A DNA stretch of 8,274 nt from an uncultured Lachnospiraceae bacterium (GTDB lineage: Bacteria > Bacillota > Clostridia > Lachnospirales > Lachnospiraceae). The notes beneath the pieces were generated by a model. It made no database searches and was not told the DNA's origin. It saw only the letters and a list, made by a program, of their open reading frames with translations. Shown here piece by piece: positions 1 through 3,949 of the stretch (its first letter is position 1; each line of letters opens with the position of its first letter). The stretch lies in the NCBI GenBank assembly GCA_900555195.1, contig USKC01000127.1, forward strand, positions 1 to 8,274, written 5' to 3'. The translations under genes were made by a program, and so were the position numbers.

Positions 1-38
1 ACAGCACTGCCAATAACGGATGCCGCGTAACAGTTCAG

Positions 39-71
39 GCACGTCCTGCACATTCACAGCGCAGAACGTGC
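39..71 (+). promoter_or_regulatory. Imperfect hairpin in the region before pyrB
   Basis: Arms 39-49 and 61-71 pair at 10 of 11 positions (GCACGT with ACGTGC, one C-A mismatch, then CTGC with GCAG) around an 11-base loop. An outer pairing, GGATGC at 18-23 with GCATCC at 91-96, would enclose it and is followed by a short TTTT (97-100). The ribosome binding site of pyrB comes next at 108-114. It could be part of a 5' leader that senses pyrimidine supply, or simply an intergenic inverted repeat. The T-run is too short for a confident terminator, and no PyrR consensus loop is seen. Confidence 0.4.
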
Positions 72-124
72 GAAAATGAACCGGCAGCAAGCATCCTTTT
101 GTACAAGAAAGGAGACACCCAAAT

Positions 125-1045
125 ATGAGACACCTGATGAACCCTCTCGACTTTACAGTCGAAGAGCTGGAGCAGCTTTTTGATCTGGCCGGCGATATCG
201 AAGCCAACATGCCCAAATACGCCCACGCCTGTGCCGGCAAAAAACTGGCAACCTGTTTTTATGAGCCCAGCACCAGAACACGGCTGAGCTTTGAAGCTGC
301 GATGCTGAACCTGGGAGGAAGCGTTCTGGGCTTTTCCGACGCAGCCTCCTCTTCCGCCTCCAAAGGCGAAAGCGTGGCGGATACCATCCGCATCATCTCC
401 TGCTATGCGGATATCTGCGCCATGCGGCATCCCAAAGAGGGCGCTCCCATGGTCGCCGCCTCTTTCTCCCGCATCCCGGTCATAAATGCCGGCGATGGAG
501 GACATCAGCATCCCACCCAGACGCTCACCGATCTGATGACCATACGCAGCCTGAAAGGCCGCATGAACGACTTAACCATCGGCCTGTGCGGCGATCTGAA
601 ATTCGGCCGCACCGTCCATTCCCTCATCAACGCTCTGGTGCGTTATGACAACATCCGTTTTATCTTCATTTCCCCGGAAGAACTCCGCGTTCCGGATTAC
701 ATCACGGAGATGCTGAAAGAAAAACAGATTCCTTATGAAGAGGTCATTCGCCTGGAAGATATCCTTCCGCGCCTGGATCTTCTCTATATGACCCGGGTGC
801 AGAAAGAACGTTTCTTCAATGAAGAAGACTATGTCCGTTTAAAGGATTTCTATGTTCTGGACAAGGCAAAGCTGTCGCGCGCACCTAAGGACATGCTGGT
901 ACTGCACCCTCTGCCCCGCGTTAACGAGATCTCTGTGGACGTGGACGACGACCCGAGAGCGGTTTATTTCAAGCAGGCACAGTACGGCGTGTATGTGCGC
1001 ATGGCCCTGATCCTCACCCTGCTCGGTATCCAGGTCGCTTCCTAA
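125..1045 (+). CDS. pyrB: Aspartate carbamoyltransferase catalytic subunit
   Basis: Cytosolic enzyme that joins carbamoyl phosphate and L-aspartate to give N-carbamoyl-L-aspartate, the committed step of de novo pyrimidine synthesis. The 306-residue length is normal for the family. Seen in the sequence: the carbamoyl-phosphate loop STRTR at residues 49-53, the mobile 80s loop with K80, R101, H129 and Q132 in GHQHPTQ, R162 in [13 protein letters not shown]224 and Q226 in TRVQKER, and HPLPR at 261-265. Each matches an Escherichia coli PyrB active-site residue with an offset of about 4-5. The ATG at 125 is preceded by AAAGGAG (108-114) at good spacing. pyrI follows, so the product probably assembles into the allosteric holoenzyme (known for the family). 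No PyrR-type binding loop was recognised upstream. No missing residue or frameshift is visible. Confidence 0.98.
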   Translation: MRHLMNPLDFTVEELEQLFDLAGDIEANMPKYAHACAGKKLATCFYEPSTRTRLSFEAAMLNLGGSVLGFSDAASSSASKGESVADTIRIISCYADICAMRHPKEGAPMVAASFSRIPVINAGDGGHQHPTQTLTDLMTIRSLKGRMNDLTIGLCGDLKFGRTVHSLINALVRYDNIRFIFISPEELRVPDYITEMLKEKQIPYEEVIRLEDILPRLDLLYMTRVQKERFFNEEDYVRLKDFYVLDKAKLSRAPKDMLVLHPLPRVNEISVDVDDDPRAVYFKQAQYGVYVRMALILTLLGIQVAS

Positions 1046-1063
1046 GAAACTTTTGTTCCCTCA

Positions 1064-1125
1064 GGCAGAGGGCCAGGGGACACGCGCCGGCCCTGCTTCG
1101 GCAGTTTGTTCCCCTGCCGCCTGCC
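1064..1125 (+). promoter_or_regulatory. Nested intercistronic hairpin, pyrB-pyrI
   Basis: Three stacked helices are visible: GGCAG 1064-1068 with CTGCC 1121-1125; CAGGGGA 1074-1080 with TCCCCTG 1110-1116; and CTGC 1093-1096 with GCAG 1101-1104, closing a TTCG loop (1097-1100). The last forms the very stable C(UUCG)G tetraloop. No T-tract follows, so it is not a standard intrinsic terminator. Likely roles are setting the pyrB to pyrI ratio by transcript processing, 3'-end protection of pyrB mRNA, or partial termination; these are inferences. A REP-like dispersed palindrome is an alternative. Confidence 0.6.
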
Positions 1126-1143
1126 GCAGAAGTCAAATATATC

Positions 1144-1158
1144 CGGCCTCCATGGCCG
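1144..1158 (+). promoter_or_regulatory. Small hairpin just before the pyrI ribosome binding site
   Basis: A perfect 5-base-pair inverted repeat, CGGCC 1144-1148 and GGCCG 1154-1158, has a 5-base loop. It ends six bases before the AGAGAGG Shine-Dalgarno sequence of pyrI. It may keep that site single-stranded or separate it from the larger hairpin upstream. It is short, so a chance occurrence is possible. Confidence 0.3.
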
Positions 1159-1176
1159 CAAAAAGAGAGGTATATC

Positions 1177-1611
1177 ATGTTAAATGTTGGAAAAATTGAA
1201 GAAGGCTTTGTTCTCGATCATATTCAGGCCGGAAAAAGCATGTCCATCTACCATCATCTGCAGCTGGATAAGCTGGACTGCCCCGTCGCCATCATCAAAA
1301 ATGCCCGCAGCGAGAAAATGGGCAAAAAGGACATCCTGAAGGTAGAATGCAACGTGGATATGATGGATCTGGATGTGCTGGCCGTCATCGATCACAACAT
1401 CACCGTAAATGTGATCAAAAACGGAAAAATTGTCACCAAGAAGGAACTCACTCTCCCCAAGGAGATCAAAAACATCATTTACTGCAAGAATCCCCGCTGC
1501 ATCACCTCTATCGAGCAGGGGCTCCCGCACATCTTCGTGCTTGCCGACGAAAAGAAAGAGGTCTATCGCTGCAAATACTGTGAAGAGAAATTCGATAAAC
1601 GTTCTCTCTAA
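1177..1611 (+). CDS. pyrI: Aspartate carbamoyltransferase regulatory subunit
   Basis: Regulatory chain that binds nucleotide effectors (CTP/UTP inhibition and ATP activation in the E. coli enzyme) and bridges catalytic trimers through a zinc domain. The 144 residues have the usual two-domain layout. The N-terminal nucleotide-binding part has D14-H15 in LDHIQAG, K51 and K55 in KDILKVE, and probably K89, matching E. coli D19, H20, K56, K60 and K94. The C-terminal zinc domain has all four cysteines: C103 and C108 (YCKNPRC), C132 and C135 (RCKYC). The ATG at 1177 follows AGAGAGG (1164-1170). It lies 131 bases after pyrB, far more than the short gap in E. coli pyrBI, and that gap is structured. 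The gene ends 23 bases from the convergent polymerase gene. Allosteric behaviour in this organism cannot be read from sequence. Confidence 0.97.
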   Translation: MLNVGKIEEGFVLDHIQAGKSMSIYHHLQLDKLDCPVAIIKNARSEKMGKKDILKVECNVDMMDLDVLAVIDHNITVNVIKNGKIVTKKELTLPKEIKNIIYCKNPRCITSIEQGLPHIFVLADEKKEVYRCKYCEEKFDKRSL

Positions 1612-1634
1612 GCCTTACGCTGTGAATTCAATTT

Positions 1635-3410
1635 TTATGCCTTTCCTGCCCAGCTTTCTGCGATCCTGGCATCCGCCAGGCAGGGTACCTGCGGCAGAAT
1701 ATCGGAGGCGGCCTGTTCCATTTTCTGTTTCAGAATCCGGGCCGCCTCCGGGGCTTCTTCCTCCGCCACTTCAAGAAGGATCTCGTCATGCACAATGGCG
1801 ACGATTTTCCAGCCACGTCCCACAGCCTCCGTATACAGCAGGCCCAGCGCACGCTTCAGAATATCCGCCGCAGTTCCCTGAACCGGGGTATTGGCAAGTT
1901 CCGCCACGCCGGCACGGGAGGACAGCCGGAACTTTCTTCCTGTAAGCGTGCTTCCCAAAGCGGAACCTCCGCTCTGCCCATACTTCTCCATCAGATCATG
2001 ATGCCACCAACTGATGCCAGGATAGGCTTCAAAAAAGCTGTCCCGAAATCGCCTTGCCTCTTCCAGCGTCATATCCACGCCATAGGACTGCGCGGCATAT
2101 TGCTGCAGCCCTGCCGCTCCCATCCCAAAAATCAGGCCAAAATTCACCGCCTTAGCCGCCTGTCTCTGTTCCTTCGTTACCATCTCCGCCTTCGTGCTGC
2201 TGATCAGGGATGCGGTCAGAAGATGCAGATCCTCTCCACGCCTGTATGCCCGGCGCATTCTGGTGTCACCTGAAATCTGAGCCGCCACGCGCAGTTCGAT
2301 CTGCGAATAATCCGCCAGGATCAGCTTTCTGCCTTTCGGCGCGCAGAAGCATCCCCGGAACGCCCTTTCACGCGGGATCTGCTGAATGTTCGGATTGCCG
2401 CAGCTCATCCTTCCGCTCCAGGCGCCTATCTGGCCATAGGACGGATGCAGCCTTCCTGTAATCGGATGGATCATCTGCGGCATGGGATACAGGAACCCGT
2501 TCAGCAGTTTGGCATATCTTCTGTAATCGCTCAGAGCGCGCACCAATGGATGGGCATGATAGGGCGCCAGGCTGGCGCGGGAGGTGGACTTTACATCAAT
2601 CCCGTTCTTTTTCAGCAGCCTCAGCACATAACTGTTGCTGTCAAAATTCACATCCAGCGCTTCCTCTTCCCCCCACAGCGTCAGCTGGCGGGCAGGCACT
2701 CCGCTATAGACATAAAGCCTCTCCAGCGCTTCTTCATAAGAAGCCCTTGTGCCCGCGCACAGCTGTTCCCATTTCTTCTCATCCAGATATATGCCCTCAT
2801 ATTCTGTCAGCGCTATGGCCGGCACACAGGCAAATTCAATCTCCGCCACCTTCTCCAGCCCGTATTTGACGAGTTCTTTTTCCAGACGAGGTTTTAGCCG
2901 CAGCAGGAGTTCCGCGTCCCTGGCAGCATACTCCAGCTGAGAACGGGTGAGTTCTCCGCTCCAATTCCCTTTTTGCTCTGTCTTGTCCACTTCCTCCCCC
3001 AGATAGTATGCAGCCACTGCAGCGAGAGATGCCTTCACGCTTCCGCCGCAGCCGCGCAGCAGCAGGGCCGCCAACATGGTATCGAACACCCTTCCCGCTC
3101 TGATTCCTTCTTTATGCAGGAACTTCAGGTCGAACTTGGCATTGTGAAAAACCTTCACCGCGTCCGTTTCCAGGCATTTTCTCAGCAATTCCCTGTTTCG
3201 TGCAGCTTCCCGGTCTCCCTGTCCCGAAAAGGCATTCCAGTCAAACAAAAGCACCGGCAGACCTTCTGCAGCTATCTGCAGCAGCCTCATCCGGTTGCTG
3301 TGCACATCCAACCCATCCGTTTCCGTATCGATTCCTAACGTCTTTGCTTTCTGCAGTTTATCCATAAAGGGCAGGAACTCCTGCGCCCCGCGGATCACTC
3401 TGTACTCCAT
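1635..3410 (-). CDS. Family A DNA polymerase with 3'-5' exonuclease, no 5'-nuclease domain
   Basis: A DNA polymerase I relative of 591 residues, about the size of the E. coli Klenow fragment (605). The DnaQ-like exonuclease covers about residues 1-185 with intact metal ligands: D28 and E30 (DTETDGLD), D94 (HNAKFD), Y161 and D165 (YAARDAE). The polymerase domain has motif A DYSQIELR (D367, steric-gate E372), the O-helix R416, K420 and F424, and motif C HDE at 541-543. It should therefore synthesise DNA and proofread. There is no N-terminal 5'-flap nuclease, so it cannot replace full PolA in primer removal alone. F428 stands where E. coli has Y766. The ATG at 3410 follows GAGGAG (complement of 3416-3421) five bases upstream. 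Such short polymerases occur in phages and also in bacterial chromosomes; no phage gene is seen here. I leave out polA because the organism probably has a full-length polA elsewhere. Confidence 0.93.
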   Translation of the reverse strand: MEYRVIRGAQEFLPFMDKLQKAKTLGIDTETDGLDVHSNRMRLLQIAAEGLPVLLFDWNAFSGQGDREAARNRELLRKCLETDAVKVFHNAKFDLKFLHKEGIRAGRVFDTMLAALLLRGCGGSVKASLAAVAAYYLGEEVDKTEQKGNWSGELTRSQLEYAARDAELLLRLKPRLEKELVKYGLEKVAEIEFACVPAIALTEYEGIYLDEKKWEQLCAGTRASYEEALERLYVYSGVPARQLTLWGEEEALDVNFDSNSYVLRLLKKNGIDVKSTSRASLAPYHAHPLVRALSDYRRYAKLLNGFLYPMPQMIHPITGRLHPSYGQIGAWSGRMSCGNPNIQQIPRERAFRGCFCAPKGRKLILADYSQIELRVAAQISGDTRMRRAYRRGEDLHLLTASLISSTKAEMVTKEQRQAAKAVNFGLIFGMGAAGLQQYAAQSYGVDMTLEEARRFRDSFFEAYPGISWWHHDLMEKYGQSGGSALGSTLTGRKFRLSSRAGVAELANTPVQGTAADILKRALGLLYTEAVGRGWKIVAIVHDEILLEVAEEEAPEAARILKQKMEQAASDILPQVPCLADARIAESWAGKA

Positions 3411-3438
3411 TCCGTCTCCTCATCCCTTTTCCCTATAA

Positions 3439-3479
3439 GGACTGCCTTCCCTGGAACATCATTCCATGGAAGGCAGTCC
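3439..3479 (-). terminator. Strong hairpin between the regulator and polymerase genes
   Basis: A perfect 12-base inverted repeat (GGACTGCCTTCC at 3439-3450 and its complement at 3468-3479) continues after one C-T mismatch with TGGAA/TTCCA (3452-3456 and 3462-3466) around a 5-base loop. That makes 17 of 18 positions paired. It begins 22 bases after the regulator's stop codon in the direction of transcription, which suits a terminator. The bases after the stem read TTATAGGG, a poor T-tract, so termination may be partial. Otherwise it could be a processing or stabilising element in a regulator-polymerase transcript. Confidence 0.55.
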
Positions 3480-3501
3480 ATCATCCGCTTTCTATCACTT
3501 G

Positions 3502-3822
3502 TTATCTGTATAGCTGCGCCAGATATTCCAGCACCTTTTCCAACAGTTCTTCTTTCTCCTTAGGGCATTGGCCGCACAATTCAGCCACCAGTTTCTCATG
3601 AAGCAGATCGCCGGACAGCAGATATGTTACGTCCATACCCATCTTTTCTCTGACCTGAAGAATTCTCTCTATGGATAGCCTCCTGTTTCCCCGTTCAATC
3701 TCGCCATAAAATGTCTCAGAAATTCCTAAAAGTTTCGCTGTCTGCTTCTGCGTCAGGCCCATTTCTTCTCTGCGCAAGCGCAACCGTTCTCCAATATCCA
3801 TTAGCAGCTTCGACGCCGGCAT
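3502..3822 (-). CDS. XRE-family helix-turn-helix transcriptional regulator
   Basis: A 106-residue small cytosolic DNA-binding protein. The helix-turn-helix spans about residues 11-70: LTQKQTAKLLG (23-33) forms the first helix of the motif and SETFYGEIERG (35-45) the recognition helix, followed by NRRLSIERI, a typical Cro/C1 continuation. Residues 72-106 are a short charged helical tail with two cysteines (C83, C86), perhaps for dimerisation. There is no effector domain. The ATG at 3822 is preceded by GAAAGGA at good spacing. A later methionine (residue 8) has no ribosome binding site. The gene has its own strong promoter and lies 91 bases upstream of the polymerase gene on the same strand, with a hairpin between. 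Its target is unknown; its own promoter, the polymerase, or the exporter operon next door are the local candidates. Confidence 0.9.
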   Translation of the reverse strand: MPASKLLMDIGERLRLRREEMGLTQKQTAKLLGISETFYGEIERGNRRLSIERILQVREKMGMDVTYLLSGDLLHEKLVAELCGQCPKEKEELLEKVLEYLAQLYR

Positions 3823-3902
3823 ACTGTTTTTCCTTTCTCATGAACTGGGATTGATCATCTGGTTGCCATAAAATAAAACTATCCTTATTTTTTTCTACTA
3901 TA

Positions 3903-3931
3903 ATTATATCTCAGCGTCCCCAAAAGGTCAA
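3903..3931 (-). promoter_or_regulatory. Sigma-A type promoter of the XRE regulator gene
   Basis: Read on the minus strand, TTGACC (complement of 3926-3931) and a perfect TATAAT (complement of 3903-3908) are separated by exactly 17 bases. Transcription would start near 3896, giving an untranslated leader of about 75 bases. The -10 lies inside the 10-base palindrome TATAATTATA (3899-3908), a possible operator, though AT-rich palindromes of this length arise easily. The promoter sits in the 128-base gap after the secreted heptad protein gene, so the regulator need not depend on that operon. Confidence 0.8.
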
Positions 3932-3949
3932 TATACAGTCAAACCCGTG

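Noticed and set aside
3..128. Open frame on the plus strand running into pyrB and ending in an ATGA overlap with its start codon
   Set aside because: It has no ATG, its 41 residues resemble no protein I know, and it overlaps the imperfect hairpin. It may be the tail of an upstream gene, but the evidence is too thin to call.
35..511. 158-residue open frame on the minus strand over pyrB
   Set aside because: It lies opposite a certain gene, has no recognisable domain, and is explained by the base composition of pyrB.
1612..1636. T-run 1632-1636 as a terminator for pyrI
   Set aside because: No GC-rich stem precedes it and the gap to the convergent gene is only 23 bases; any terminator would have to lie inside coding sequence.
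1788..3338. Several plus-strand open frames opposite the DNA polymerase
   Set aside because: All lie within the polymerase gene, which has complete catalytic motifs on the minus strand.
3439..3479. 12-base inverted repeat as an insertion-sequence end or attachment site
   Set aside because: There is no transposase, integrase or target duplication nearby, and the arms are only 17 bases apart with further pairing between them, which fits an RNA hairpin.
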